Assembly: GCA_030604405.1 (NCBI GenBank)
Contig: JAUVVY010000001.1
Span: 62,001 to 126,000, forward strand
DNA from: a bacterium
Lineage (GTDB): Bacteria; Armatimonadota; Zipacnadia; Zipacnadales; UBA11051
Length of the DNA: 64,000 nt
Direction: 5' to 3'
The position numbers were made by a program, and so were the translations under genes. A model generated the notes under the pieces. That model saw only the letters and a program-made list of their open reading frames with translations, was not told the origin of the DNA and ran no database searches. Shown here in pieces: positions 34,625 to 43,552 of the stretch. Each line of letters opens with the position of its first letter. Within the stretch, counting starts at the first letter, position 1.

Positions 34625-35938
34625 TTAGCTTTCTGCGAGGCGGTTGAGCAACTCGACCGCCGCATCCACCATCTGCTTTTCCGTACCCGGGGCGGCTTTG
34701 CCCCAGCGGCATAACCAGGTCTCATAGCTGCCCTCCTGGAGGGCAGTGTCGGTGGGGCAATAGCCGAGAAAATCGTTGGCCAGCTCGATGGTCATGGTGC
34801 GGGCAAATGGCGAGCGGGCCTTAATCTGCAGCCCGTAGTCAGCAAACATCTCCCCCGGCACGCCGACGATGCCCAGGTCGCCGACGCGCAGCGCCATCAC
34901 AGGGGTGGGCCGCACCAGCGGCTCCTCCGCGACCTTCAGCGCCTCCAGGGCATAGACCCACTCGGCCAACTCAAGTGCGTCCCTGTTTTCGTACTTTTGC
35001 TTTGCCTCCGCTAGCTCCTCGGGAGTCGACTCGCGCCGTCTGAAATCAACCATCTGCGTGGCGGCAGCGAGAACGGGAGCCGGATCGTAGTCCCTAATCT
35101 GCTGCCAGGCACCGTACGCGCGCGAAGCCACCGCGTTGCCCACCCGCTCGACCTGGTAGTGAGGATGCGCCATCGGCGGTTCGGGACGCGTCCGGTCGCC
35201 GTTATTGATGTCACCGCAGCAGCCGTTAGCCATGATGGCGACAAAGTCGCTGCCGGCCATGCGCTGCAACGCCCGCCCGAAGGCACCGAAATAATTTGCC
35301 GAAATCGCCGTGGCTGCCATGCTGCCGACATAGTGCAGCGAGTAGTTACACAGCGCCGCAATCGGCTCATAGCTGTCCTGGCCCAAGAGAATCGCCACAG
35401 CGACTTCGGGATCGGTTGGCCCGGCCGGACGCACCATGTCGGCACTCAAGTAGCCGGGGTTCATCTGCACGCTGCCATCTTTCATGTGCCAGCGGCGGTT
35501 GTGCGTCTCCTCCGGACAACTTCCCGAGGCATGACCGACACGCGCCGGCTGCAGACGGTTGTATGCCAGCTTGACCGCATCGCCGACTTTCTCCATCGCC
35601 CACGCGGTGTACTCCGCTTCGTGCGGCAGGTGCGCAAGCTCAAGCGTATTCGGCCCATAGTGTGTGTGCGTGCAGGAGATGAAGATGTTTTCATAGGGGA
35701 TGCCGGTAAGCTCGGTCGCGCGAGCCTTAGCAGCGTCAAGGTAATGCTTGTAGGTGCCGATCACGTCGCAGACGACCACTGCCAGCGCCGTTTCGTCGTT
35801 CTGCAGCACTATCGCCTTGGCATGAAGCTCATCGGCAACGTCGTCAGCCGGGCGCTCGCCGAAGAAGCCCTGCATGCGAGTTCCGAGCTTGGGGGTGATA
35901 TTACTCGTTGCGGCTCCGACATGAAGTTGCGAGGCCAT
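34625..35938 (-). CDS. Neutral/alkaline ceramidase-like protein (copy 3 of 3)
   Basis: 437 residues, related to the N-terminal domain of neutral non-lysosomal ceramidases. VGAATSNITPKLGTRMQGF starts the family fold, FISCTHTHYGPNTLEL has the metal-binding His pattern, and VAIMANGCCGDINNGD is the GxxGD block. True ceramidases need a second domain and a catalytic Ser motif I cannot confirm, so substrate is unknown and annotation is by fold. Paralogous to the genes at 35969 and 37649, all 437 codons long. AAGGAG lies 8 nt before the ATG. Confidence 0.8.
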   Translation of the reverse strand: MASQLHVGAATSNITPKLGTRMQGFFGERPADDVADELHAKAIVLQNDETALAVVVCDVIGTYKHYLDAAKARATELTGIPYENIFISCTHTHYGPNTLELAHLPHEAEYTAWAMEKVGDAVKLAYNRLQPARVGHASGSCPEETHNRRWHMKDGSVQMNPGYLSADMVRPAGPTDPEVAVAILLGQDSYEPIAALCNYSLHYVGSMAATAISANYFGAFGRALQRMAGSDFVAIMANGCCGDINNGDRTRPEPPMAHPHYQVERVGNAVASRAYGAWQQIRDYDPAPVLAAATQMVDFRRRESTPEELAEAKQKYENRDALELAEWVYALEALKVAEEPLVRPTPVMALRVGDLGIVGVPGEMFADYGLQIKARSPFARTMTIELANDFLGYCPTDTALQEGSYETWLCRWGKAAPGTEKQMVDAAVELLNRLAES

Positions 35939-35968
35939 CTCTTTGTCTCCTTGGGATTACACTTGTCG

Positions 35969-37282
35969 CTACTGGCTTTCCGCCAGGCGGTTGAGTACCT
36001 CGACGGCGGCGTCAACCATTTGCTTTTCGGTGCCGGGGGCGGCCTTAGCAGTGCGTGCCAGCCTGGTTTCATAGCTGCCCTCGACGAGTGCGACATCTGT
36101 CGGGCAGTAGCCGATGTAATCATTGGCCAGCTCGATGGGCATGGTGCGGGCAAAGGGCGAGCGGGCCTTGATCTGCAGGCCGTAGTCAACGAAAATCTCC
36201 CCGGGCATGCCCACGATGCCGAGAGCGCCGATGCGCAGCCCCATGATCGGCGTCTGTCGCACGAGCGGCTCTTCAGCGAGTAGCAGCATTTCGCGGGCGT
36301 ATATCCACTCCTTGTCGCCGGTATCGCTCTTGTCTGCATAGAGCTGTCTGGCCCGCGCCATTTCCTGTTCTGACGACTCGCGGCGGCGGAAATCAATCAT
36401 CTGAGTGAGGACGCCAAGATCAACATGTGGCTCAAAGTCGCGTATCTGCTGCCAGGCACCATAGGCACTGGCGGCGACCGCACTGGCGGACCGCTCGACC
36501 TGGTAGAAGGGATGCGGCGTCGGCGGCGCTTCCCCGGTCGGGTCGGCGTAGTACACATCGCCGCAGCATCCGTTGGTCGCGACGGTGACGAAATCGTGTC
36601 CGGCAAGACGCGGCAAAGCGCGGCAGAAAGCGCCGAAGAAGTTGGCCGATACGACATTGGCGGCGGAGGTGCCGACGTAGTGCGTGGGGTAGTTGCACAG
36701 GGCGGCAATGGGGCGGCCGTCCTCGCCGATGAAGACGGCCACCGCGACCTCCGGGTCTTTGGGCCCGGCCGGTCGAACGATGTCAGGGCTCTGGTGCGGA
36801 GGGTGCATGATGACGCTACCGTCCTGCATGTGCCAACGGCGGTTATGCGTTTCCTCCGGGCAGCTTCCTGAAGCGTGGCCTACACGCGCCGGTTGCAGAC
36901 GGTTTTGAGCCAGCTTCACCGCATCGGCAGCCTTCTCCATCGCCCAGGACATATACTGCTCGTCGCGGGGCGTACCGAGGCCGCCTATCGTTGCCGGGCC
37001 ATAGTGGGTGTGCGTGCAGGAGATGCAGATGTTGTCCGCCGGTATTCCGGTGAGGTCGGACGCGCGCTGCTTGGTGACGTCTAGATCAGCCTTCCATGCT
37101 ACGGCCAGATCCAACACGACAATCGCCATGGCCATGTCATCGTTGTGCAGAACGAGGGCTCTGGAACAGATCTCATCGTGGACATCTTCAGCCAGGCGGT
37201 CTTCGAAGAATCCAATCATGTGAGTGCCCAGCGTTGGAGTGATATTGCTGGTTGCTGCGCCAACATGGAGTTGAGATGGCAT
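35969..37282 (-). CDS. Neutral/alkaline ceramidase-like protein (copy 2 of 3)
   Basis: 437 residues: VGAATSNITPTLGTHMIGF, CISCTHTHYGPATIGGLG and FVTVATNGCCGDVYYAD. In the GCCGD block Asn-Asn-(G/C)-Asp of the other copies has become Val-Tyr-Tyr-Ala, and an Ala-rich YGAWQQIRDFEP is shared. The gene starts 30 bp upstream of copy 3. Its 5' neighbour is the small TIGR04076-type gene. Operon with the other copies. Function unknown beyond the fold. Confidence 0.8.
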   Translation of the reverse strand: MPSQLHVGAATSNITPTLGTHMIGFFEDRLAEDVHDEICSRALVLHNDDMAMAIVVLDLAVAWKADLDVTKQRASDLTGIPADNICISCTHTHYGPATIGGLGTPRDEQYMSWAMEKAADAVKLAQNRLQPARVGHASGSCPEETHNRRWHMQDGSVIMHPPHQSPDIVRPAGPKDPEVAVAVFIGEDGRPIAALCNYPTHYVGTSAANVVSANFFGAFCRALPRLAGHDFVTVATNGCCGDVYYADPTGEAPPTPHPFYQVERSASAVAASAYGAWQQIRDFEPHVDLGVLTQMIDFRRRESSEQEMARARQLYADKSDTGDKEWIYAREMLLLAEEPLVRQTPIMGLRIGALGIVGMPGEIFVDYGLQIKARSPFARTMPIELANDYIGYCPTDVALVEGSYETRLARTAKAAPGTEKQMVDAAVEVLNRLAESQ

Positions 37283-37314
37283 CTCATAACACCTCTGAGT
37301 GCTGCTTTATCGGT

Positions 37315-37623
37315 TTATTCGGGCTCGATTCTTTCAATGGCGAAGATGACCGGCCGGTAGCCGTCAGTGCAGGCGGCGACGGTTTTTCCGGGCTTGGAGC
37401 CGAGGAAATTGCCGCCGCGCGCGAGAGTGACAATGTACTTATGCAGGTCAGCCCAGGCCCAGCTACAGAAGCCGTCCGGAATGCCAATGTCGGTGCCGGA
37501 GACGATGAACTCCTGGCCGTCTGTAAGGCGGCTACAGGGAGCCCAGTCGCCTTCGGCGTACTCCTCACACGCGTCCTCGATAAGCAGGCGCTTCAGTACG
37601 GTAATCTTGATATCCGCTTGCAT
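37315..37623 (-). CDS. TIGR04076-family small protein
   Basis: 102 residues from the ATG at 37623 (GGGAGG 7 nt upstream). The sequence IKITVLKRLL, PCSRLTDGQEFIVSG, GFCSWAWADLHKYIVTLARGG and TVAACTDGYRPVIFAIER match the small TIGR04076 group, which has conserved Cys residues and no known role. It sits inside the ceramidase-like operon, 26 bp after copy 1 and 33 bp before copy 2, so it is expected to be co-expressed with them. Confidence 0.65.
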   Translation of the reverse strand: MQADIKITVLKRLLIEDACEEYAEGDWAPCSRLTDGQEFIVSGTDIGIPDGFCSWAWADLHKYIVTLARGGNFLGSKPGKTVAACTDGYRPVIFAIERIEPE

Positions 37624-37648
37624 TGTCCACCCTCCCTTGATACGGGAC

Positions 37649-38962
37649 TTACTCGATTTGCGCCAGCTCGTCAAGCACGCCCAGGGCAGTGTCCACCATG
37701 AGCTTTTCGGTTCCGGAGGCGGCCTTGGCGCTACGGGCAAGCGCGGTTTCGTAGCTGCCCTCGACCAGTGCGACATCTGTCGCGCAATACCCGAGGTAGT
37801 CGGTGGCCAGCTCCACAGTCATCGTCCTGGCAAACGGCGAGGCGGCCTTCACCTGTAAGCCGTACTCGACGAAGATTTCGCCCGGGAGCCCGACGATACC
37901 GAGGTCGCCGATGCACAGGCCCATTATCGGGGTCGGTCGCACGAGCGGCTCTTTATCAACTTCAAGGACCTCATTTGCATAGACCTGGTCTCCCACTTCG
38001 TGATCGTCGGGCTCGGCGAGAATCTCCCGCGCCTGCTGGAGTTCTTCTTCGGTAGATTCGCGGCGGGTGAAGTCCATCATCTCGGTGGCTGCGCCGAGAG
38101 TAACTTCCGACTCGAAGTCGCGGATCTGCTGCCATGCGCCGTAAGCTCGCGAGGCAACGACATTTGCCACGCGCTGGACCTGATAGTAGGGGTGTGGATG
38201 CTCGCGCGCAGGCCTGGCAAAATCGCAGTTGTTGATGTCACCGCAGCAGCCATTGGCCATGATCGCAACGAAGTCACTGCCGGCGATGCGCTGCAGGGCC
38301 TGTGCGAAGGCGGCGAAATAGTCGGCGGAGATGGAGGTGCCACTGCCGCCGCCGACATAGTGCAGCGAATAGTTGGTGAGCGCGGCAATCGGATTGCAGT
38401 CATCGTCAATAAACACCGCAACGGCAACCTCGGGGTCGGCGGGGCCAGCGGGACGGACCAGGTCCGGGTTCTGGTAGCCGGGATTGGTCTTGACCGTGCC
38501 GTCTTGCATGTGCCAGCGGCGGTTGTGGGTTTCTTCCGGGCAACTGCCTGAAGCGTGCCCTATGCGCGCGGGTCGGAGGCGGTTGTAAGCCAGCTTCACG
38601 GCATCGGCGGCCTTCTCCATCGCCCAGGACATGTACTGCTCATCACGCGGCGCGCCCAACAGGCCCGTCGTAGCAACACCGGTATGGGTGTGAGTGCATG
38701 AGATGAAGATGCTCTCAACCGGGATGCCGGTGAGCTCAGAGGCACGCTGTTTGGCGATGCCCAGATCCTCCTTCAGTGCTACGATGAGGTCCAGCACAAC
38801 GATGGCTATCGCGGTGTCATCATTCTGCAGCACGATGGCCCTGGAGTTTAGCTCATCGTTGACATCATCGGCCAGCCTGTCGGTGAAAGAGCCGGCCATG
38901 TGGGTCCCGAGCTTCGGGGTTATGTTGCTGATTGCGGCTCCGACATGCAGTGCTGAGGCCAT
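37649..38962 (-). CDS. Neutral/alkaline ceramidase-like protein (copy 1 of 3)
   Basis: 437 residues from the ATG at 38962, chosen because MASALHVGAAISNITPKLG aligns with the starts of the other two copies (an upstream ATG at 38971 is too close to GAGAGGG). Has FISCTHTHTGVATTGLLG and VAIMANGCCGDINNCD. First gene of the four-gene operon. Three full copies of one length suggest recent amplification or selection for separate substrates. No signal peptide. Confidence 0.8.
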   Translation of the reverse strand: MASALHVGAAISNITPKLGTHMAGSFTDRLADDVNDELNSRAIVLQNDDTAIAIVVLDLIVALKEDLGIAKQRASELTGIPVESIFISCTHTHTGVATTGLLGAPRDEQYMSWAMEKAADAVKLAYNRLRPARIGHASGSCPEETHNRRWHMQDGTVKTNPGYQNPDLVRPAGPADPEVAVAVFIDDDCNPIAALTNYSLHYVGGGSGTSISADYFAAFAQALQRIAGSDFVAIMANGCCGDINNCDFARPAREHPHPYYQVQRVANVVASRAYGAWQQIRDFESEVTLGAATEMMDFTRRESTEEELQQAREILAEPDDHEVGDQVYANEVLEVDKEPLVRPTPIMGLCIGDLGIVGLPGEIFVEYGLQVKAASPFARTMTVELATDYLGYCATDVALVEGSYETALARSAKAASGTEKLMVDTALGVLDELAQIE

Positions 38963-39044
38963 TTCGAACATCCCTCTCTGAGTCGAGTGATTGCCCTTTC
39001 AGACCACAGGGATTTCGCCGGCAGCCTGCGCGCCACCTGCAGAG

Positions 39045-39213
39045 GAAATTGGGGACAGTCACCTATTTCCAGTCTCCACTCTCATTCGTGTATGAGGCAA
39101 ACTGGCAGAAATAGGTGACTAAGGGGAAATTGGGGACAGTCACCTATTTCCAGTCGCCGCTCTCATTCCTGTATGGGGTAAACTGGCGGAAATAGGTGAC
39201 TGTCCCCAATTTC
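39045..39213. repeat. Two palindromic REP-like elements
   Basis: The second copy (39126-39213, 88 bp) is a near-perfect inverted repeat with arms GAAATTGGGGACAGTCACCT...AGGTGACTGTCCCCAATTTC. The first copy (39045-39120) has the left arm complete and the right arm truncated at GAAATAGGTGACT, and starts 81 bp earlier. A third copy is at 43024-43110. Such arms resemble repeats mobilised in trans by REP-associated tyrosine (IS200-like) transposases, but no such gene is in the window. Confidence 0.75.
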
Positions 39214-39218
39214 CTATG

Positions 39219-39227
39219 TGCTATAAT
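39219..39227 (+). promoter_or_regulatory. Extended -10 promoter next to the REP-like element
   Basis: TGCTATAAT, an extended -10 box (TGN plus TATAAT), 6 bp after the palindrome and 49 bp before the TSUP gene. No good -35 box is seen. Confidence 0.4.
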
Positions 39228-39275
39228 GCCGATTACGCATTTCTCTCTCGACGCGCATTCTGGAGGTAGGTTGCT

Positions 39276-39821
39276 TTGAAATGGACATGGAAGATAGGCG
39301 GCCTGGTCGGCCTGTTGGGCCTTGCTGCTGGTGTGCTTTCGTCATTGCTGGGCATCGGGGCCGGCATTATCGTGGTGCCGGCACTAAGCCTCGCCTGGGA
39401 CAAGATTTATGACTCGCCACAACACCTCGCGCAAGGCACGGCGCTGGCGCTGATGGTACCGATGGCCGTGGCGGGGGCACTGCGCTACCACTTCAGCGCC
39501 GATCCCAGCAACTGGAAGGTCGCCCTCCCCATCGCCGTTTACGCTCTGCTTGGGGCGCTTGTCATATTCGCGGTGCCGCTGCTTTTCGCACGCCACATCG
39601 GCTATACCAACGTCCTGGGCAACGTGAACTGGCATACCGTGGGCATCATGTCGTTGACCGCCATAGTGGGCGTCGTCTGGCTGGGCGCGCCGCTGGCCAA
39701 CTCGCTGGCCACGGAGACTTTGCGCAAACTCTTTGGCGTGCTGGCTATCATAGTAGGGATCCGAATGCTGGGCTGGCACGCTGTCATCATCAGCCTGTTC
39801 TCGGGCGGCTCGAATGGATAA
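39276..39821 (+). CDS. TSUP/TauE-SafE family membrane permease, short form
   Basis: 181 residues, starting with TTG (GGAGG 11 nt upstream). Glycine-rich LGLAAGVLSSLLGIGAGIIVVPAL is the first TSUP half-signature; the C-terminal LRKLFGVLAIIVGIRMLGW is the usual end of such a repeat. About four to five membrane helices are visible, so it may be a shortened member (full TSUP proteins are about 250) that works as a dimer. Family members export sulfite, sulfonates or related anions. Nearby sulfatase and glycan genes make a sulfur-related substrate attractive, but this is inference. Confidence 0.7.
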   Translation: MKWTWKIGGLVGLLGLAAGVLSSLLGIGAGIIVVPALSLAWDKIYDSPQHLAQGTALALMVPMAVAGALRYHFSADPSNWKVALPIAVYALLGALVIFAVPLLFARHIGYTNVLGNVNWHTVGIMSLTAIVGVVWLGAPLANSLATETLRKLFGVLAIIVGIRMLGWHAVIISLFSGGSNG

Positions 39822-39960
39822 CCGGCCCCGTACCAACGCCCGCTGATATTGCCTCCCGACAAGCCACGGGCCTGCAGCCTTTTTTCTGAAGGGTGTAGCA
39901 CCGTTATGGCGAAGTAGTTGGACACAATGCTGCAACACTCGTGAAGAAGGTGAAATTAAG

Positions 39961-42900
39961 ATGACATTGAGAGCCTCTCTGACATTAGGATTTATTCTGG
40001 CGATCACGGCCTGCAGTTGCGATCGGCTGCTGGCAAAGACCGGCAGTCACATAGTGACGGCGCAGATGCGCGCCAATGCGCTGGCCAATATCGAAAAGTA
40101 CGATTGGGCCAAGTCGCAGCAGCAACGGGCGATCAATGACGCTCAGAAATATGTTGAGATGTCGGACGAAGAACTGTGGCGGATGGTGCCCAGCCAGTGG
40201 GTGCCGCGCAACTGCGGCATACACAAGACGGCAGGCTGTCCCAACTGTGGCGAGGAGATCTTCAAGGTCAAAGCAGTGGGTTACGGCCGCTACGCGTACA
40301 ACAGCCAACTGCACCCCTGGAAGATGCAGTGCAGGAACTGCGAGACCTTCTTCCCCGCAAATGATTATGGCGCCTATTACGAGTCGGGGCTGGACGAGCG
40401 CGGCGAATTCGACCCCGAAAAGGCCGACAAGAACCTGCTTTTCAACCCCGAACACCCCGACGCTAATGATCCCGATCACCTCAAGTGGGTGGATGACGGG
40501 TTTGGCCTGAAATACGGCGGTGATACGCTGACCATGATCGCTCACTATACGTACTTGCTGTGGAGCGAGCTCTCCAGCGCCACCAATAAGCTGGCCAGAG
40601 CCTACGCTTTGACCAGCGACCCCATCTACGCGCACAAGGCGGGTATTCTGGTGGATCGCTTTGCGGACATCTACCCCAACATTGATTACTCATTCGTGGT
40701 CAGGAGCGGGTTCGGGATATCCGACGGCGGCAGTCGCAAGGGCATGATATTGGGCCGTATCTGGGAGACCGGCACTGCGGCTAACCTCTCCTATGCTTAC
40801 GATGTTATCTATGAACAGCTCCCCGAAGATCAGGAACTGGTCGAGTTCAGCGCGCAGATGAGGCAAGAGTACCCGGGCCTGGACGAAAAACCCGGCGCGG
40901 AAGCCATCGCCCGTCACATCGAAGATAACCTCATCACTCTGTTTTGCCAGGCAGTGATTGATGTCAATATCCACGGCAATGTCGGCTCGCACCAGAGAAG
41001 CATGACGATGGCTGCGATCGCCCTTGACCGGCCCGAACCGACCGGGCAGTACCTCGACTGGCTGTTTGAACCCGACGGCGGGACCATCCCCCGGATCCTG
41101 GTGGACCTGGTTGACCGCGATGGGCCCTCGTATGAGGCTTCTACCAGCTATTCGCTGAGCCCGCGCAGCCTTTACCCGGTGGGTGACCTGCTGCGGGCCT
41201 ATGAGGGCTACACGAAGCACGATCTGTACCGCGATTACCCGAAGATGAAGCAAATCTTCATGGCGACCAAGGCGTTCCGGTGCCTGGACCAGGTCAACCC
41301 CAAGATCGGCGATTCAGGCAAGTACATGAACTGGAATCTGACGGTGCAGCCTATCCCGATGCTGATCAGCGGCTTCCGTGCCTATGGTACTGAAGATATC
41401 GGCCATGAGCTGTGGCGGTCAGCGGGATATGATCTGGCGAAACTGCAGGCCCAGGTTGACATCTTCGACGAGGACCCGCAGAAGCTCATTGATGAGCTGA
41501 TTGCCCTCAAGCCGGAAATGCCCATTGAACTGGAGAGCGTCAACCATCCTGGCTACGGCCTTGCCATACTGCAGAGCGCCGAGGGCGCTGAGGTCGGAAG
41601 TACTCAGGGCCGCTGCGTTTCTCTCTGGTACGGTCGCATGGGGGGGCACGCGCACGCCGACCGCCTCAACATGGGCATATTCGCCAAGCACATCGTGATG
41701 AATCCTGATCTGGCCTACCCGGAATACACAGGTAGTTGGCCCAAGCGCCACTCCTGGACGAACCACACAGGCAGCCACAACACGGTTCTGGTCAATGACC
41801 GCAGACAGCGCAACAACTGGAGCGGCAAGACCGAACTGTTCAGCAGTGGCGACACGGCGCGTATTGCTATAGTTGACGGCGGGCCGCCGGTCTATGAGGG
41901 TGTTACGACGTACCGCCGTGCTCTGAGCCTAATTGATGTCTCAGAAGATGATAGCTACGTTGTGGACGTGTTCTGGGTGCGTGGCGGAACCAGTCACCGC
42001 ATGGTCAACAACGGCGCGAGCCGCGCAGTCACCTACGAGAACCTGCAGTTGACCAAACAGGCCACCGGCACGTTCGCCGGCCCGGACATCGAGTTCGGCG
42101 CGAGGCTAAATGAGCCTGGCGCACATTATCAGTACGAAGGCGCTCCCGAAGGCTGCGCGGCGTTCTCCTGGCTAGGTGATGTCGAGCGCGGCAATGCCAC
42201 GGCGGATAGCTGCTGGATTGACTGGGACATCGTCTATAAGACCGGCGAGATGGCCGAAGGCCGCGACCCGCACCTGCGCATGTACTGCCTGTCGCCAGTT
42301 GACGAGATCGCTATCGCCATCGGTGAACCGCCGCACCACCGCTACCGGGACGACTACATGCCGTGGGTCATCCGCAGCCGCTTGGGCGAGGACATCGAGA
42401 GCCAGTTCGTCACCGTGCTGGAGCCGTACGAGCTTGAGCCGTTCATCGGCTTTGCCAAGCCGCTCAAATTGGACGCACACGACGACGAGGGCTTTGCCGC
42501 CGCAGTGCAAATTGACCTGCAAGACGGGCGCACTGACATCGTTATCATCGCGGAGAATCCCTGCCACGTCGAGGCAGGGGGCCTGAGTCTGGACGGTCAG
42601 ATGGGCTTTGTGCGGCTGCGCGACGGAGAAGTCGAGGCCGCCAAGCTGGTGCGTGGCACGAAGCTGACGTATAACGATTACACGCTGGAGGCGGATTGGG
42701 CAGAGATCACGGGCCGTCTGACCGGCTTCGATGTCTCCGACTGGCAAGACAACCTGCTTAAGGTCGAGCCGTCGGTGCTGGCGGAGGGGCTGGCCGCCGA
42801 TGACCTGATCGGCAAATACATCATCGTCAAGAACTCGGAGCGCTCCGACGGCAGCTATCTGATCAAGGACATCCGCGAGAACGGCACCGTGATATCGCTG

Positions 42901-43020
42901 GGTGATAAGACGCTGGTGGAGCGCTTCGTAGATGGAAACGATTACTCCAAGGGCGTGATCTACAACGTAGCCGAGGGCGACGAATTCACGATACCGCTAA
43001 GCGTCAGCTTCAAGCTGTGA
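39961..43020 (+). CDS. Heparinase II/III-family lipoprotein
   Basis: 1019 residues. N-terminal lipobox-like sequence ITAC at about 15-18 after a hydrophobic stretch suggests a lipoprotein. A zinc-ribbon-like block follows: CPNCGEEI ... WKMQCRNCETFFPAND (about 94-135), common in this family. The alpha/alpha toroid region (about 190-500) leads to the C-terminal heparinase beta domain with GGHAHADRLNMGIF (His residues likely catalytic) and NHTGSHNTVLVND. A polysaccharide lyase acting on acidic glycans is expected. Length exceeds typical family members by a C-terminal beta region. It starts 139 bp after the TSUP permease gene. Confidence 0.85.
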   Translation: MTLRASLTLGFILAITACSCDRLLAKTGSHIVTAQMRANALANIEKYDWAKSQQQRAINDAQKYVEMSDEELWRMVPSQWVPRNCGIHKTAGCPNCGEEIFKVKAVGYGRYAYNSQLHPWKMQCRNCETFFPANDYGAYYESGLDERGEFDPEKADKNLLFNPEHPDANDPDHLKWVDDGFGLKYGGDTLTMIAHYTYLLWSELSSATNKLARAYALTSDPIYAHKAGILVDRFADIYPNIDYSFVVRSGFGISDGGSRKGMILGRIWETGTAANLSYAYDVIYEQLPEDQELVEFSAQMRQEYPGLDEKPGAEAIARHIEDNLITLFCQAVIDVNIHGNVGSHQRSMTMAAIALDRPEPTGQYLDWLFEPDGGTIPRILVDLVDRDGPSYEASTSYSLSPRSLYPVGDLLRAYEGYTKHDLYRDYPKMKQIFMATKAFRCLDQVNPKIGDSGKYMNWNLTVQPIPMLISGFRAYGTEDIGHELWRSAGYDLAKLQAQVDIFDEDPQKLIDELIALKPEMPIELESVNHPGYGLAILQSAEGAEVGSTQGRCVSLWYGRMGGHAHADRLNMGIFAKHIVMNPDLAYPEYTGSWPKRHSWTNHTGSHNTVLVNDRRQRNNWSGKTELFSSGDTARIAIVDGGPPVYEGVTTYRRALSLIDVSEDDSYVVDVFWVRGGTSHRMVNNGASRAVTYENLQLTKQATGTFAGPDIEFGARLNEPGAHYQYEGAPEGCAAFSWLGDVERGNATADSCWIDWDIVYKTGEMAEGRDPHLRMYCLSPVDEIAIAIGEPPHHRYRDDYMPWVIRSRLGEDIESQFVTVLEPYELEPFIGFAKPLKLDAHDDEGFAAAVQIDLQDGRTDIVIIAENPCHVEAGGLSLDGQMGFVRLRDGEVEAAKLVRGTKLTYNDYTLEADWAEITGRLTGFDVSDWQDNLLKVEPSVLAEGLAADDLIGKYIIVKNSERSDGSYLIKDIRENGTVISLGDKTLVERFVDGNDYSKGVIYNVAEGDEFTIPLSVSFKL

Positions 43021-43023
43021 ACT

Positions 43024-43110
43024 GAAATTGGGGACAGTCACCTATTTCTTGCCATTTCTCCAAGTCCACTCCCGCTCCTCTACAGAAATAGGTGACTGTC
43101 CCCCAATTTC
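43024..43110. repeat. Palindromic REP-like element, third copy
   Basis: 87 bp with arms GAAATTGGGGACAGTCACCT and AGGTGACTGTCCCCCAATTTC (one extra C), related to 39045-39213. It lies just after the heparinase stop and just before the rpmE promoter. Confidence 0.75.
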
Positions 43111-43112
43111 CA

Positions 43113-43142
43113 TTGCGATGGGGCGTTGAATCGTGCTATACT
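43113..43142 (+). promoter_or_regulatory. Sigma70-like promoter of the rpmE-prfA operon
   Basis: TTGCGA (4/6), 18-bp spacer, TATACT (5/6). It starts 3 bp after the REP-like element and 115 bp before the rpmE start. Confidence 0.6.
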
Positions 43143-43227
43143 ATGTCCCGTACTTCAGGTTGTACCCGCGATACATTCGTATGACAGGAGTAAGCCTCTA
43201 CCCAGCTTCCATACAGGAGCGTATGCA

Positions 43228-43473
43228 ATGAAGACCGATATTCATCCGGAGTATCTAGAGTGCACGGTCACCTGCGCATGCGGTGAGACCTTCACGACGC
43301 GCTCTACCAAGTCGGAGATCAAGGTTGACGTGTGCAGCAAATGTCACCCGTTCTTCACGGGTACGCAGAAGATCGTAGATACCGAAGGCCGCGTCGAACG
43401 ATTCATCAAGCGCTACGGGCTGCAAGAGCGCTACGCCGACTACACCGACGACAGCAAATCCGACGAGCAATAG
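43228..43473 (+). CDS. rpmE: 50S ribosomal protein L31
   Basis: 81 residues. Zinc-ribbon type L31 with Cys pairs at CTVTCACGE and [11 protein letters not shown] and the conserved IHPEY start. The ATG at 43228 has AGGAG 8 nt upstream; the open frame further upstream is not conserved. It opens the operon with DUF1385, prfA, prmC and tsaC. The C-terminus is acidic ([11 protein letters not shown]). Confidence 0.95.
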   Translation: MKTDIHPEYLECTVTCACGETFTTRSTKSEIKVDVCSKCHPFFTGTQKIVDTEGRVERFIKRYGLQERYADYTDDSKSDEQ

Positions 43474-43552
43474 CTGTTATCAGACAACCTGGCGCCATAT
43501 TGACCCAGGCCGCCGCTGGCCTGGGTAATTGGCGCGTGAAGTTGGTTTGCAA

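Noticed and set aside
35159-36283. 374-codon plus-strand frame across two ceramidase-like genes
   Set aside because: It spans two recognisable minus-strand genes and their gap; no start signal or homology.
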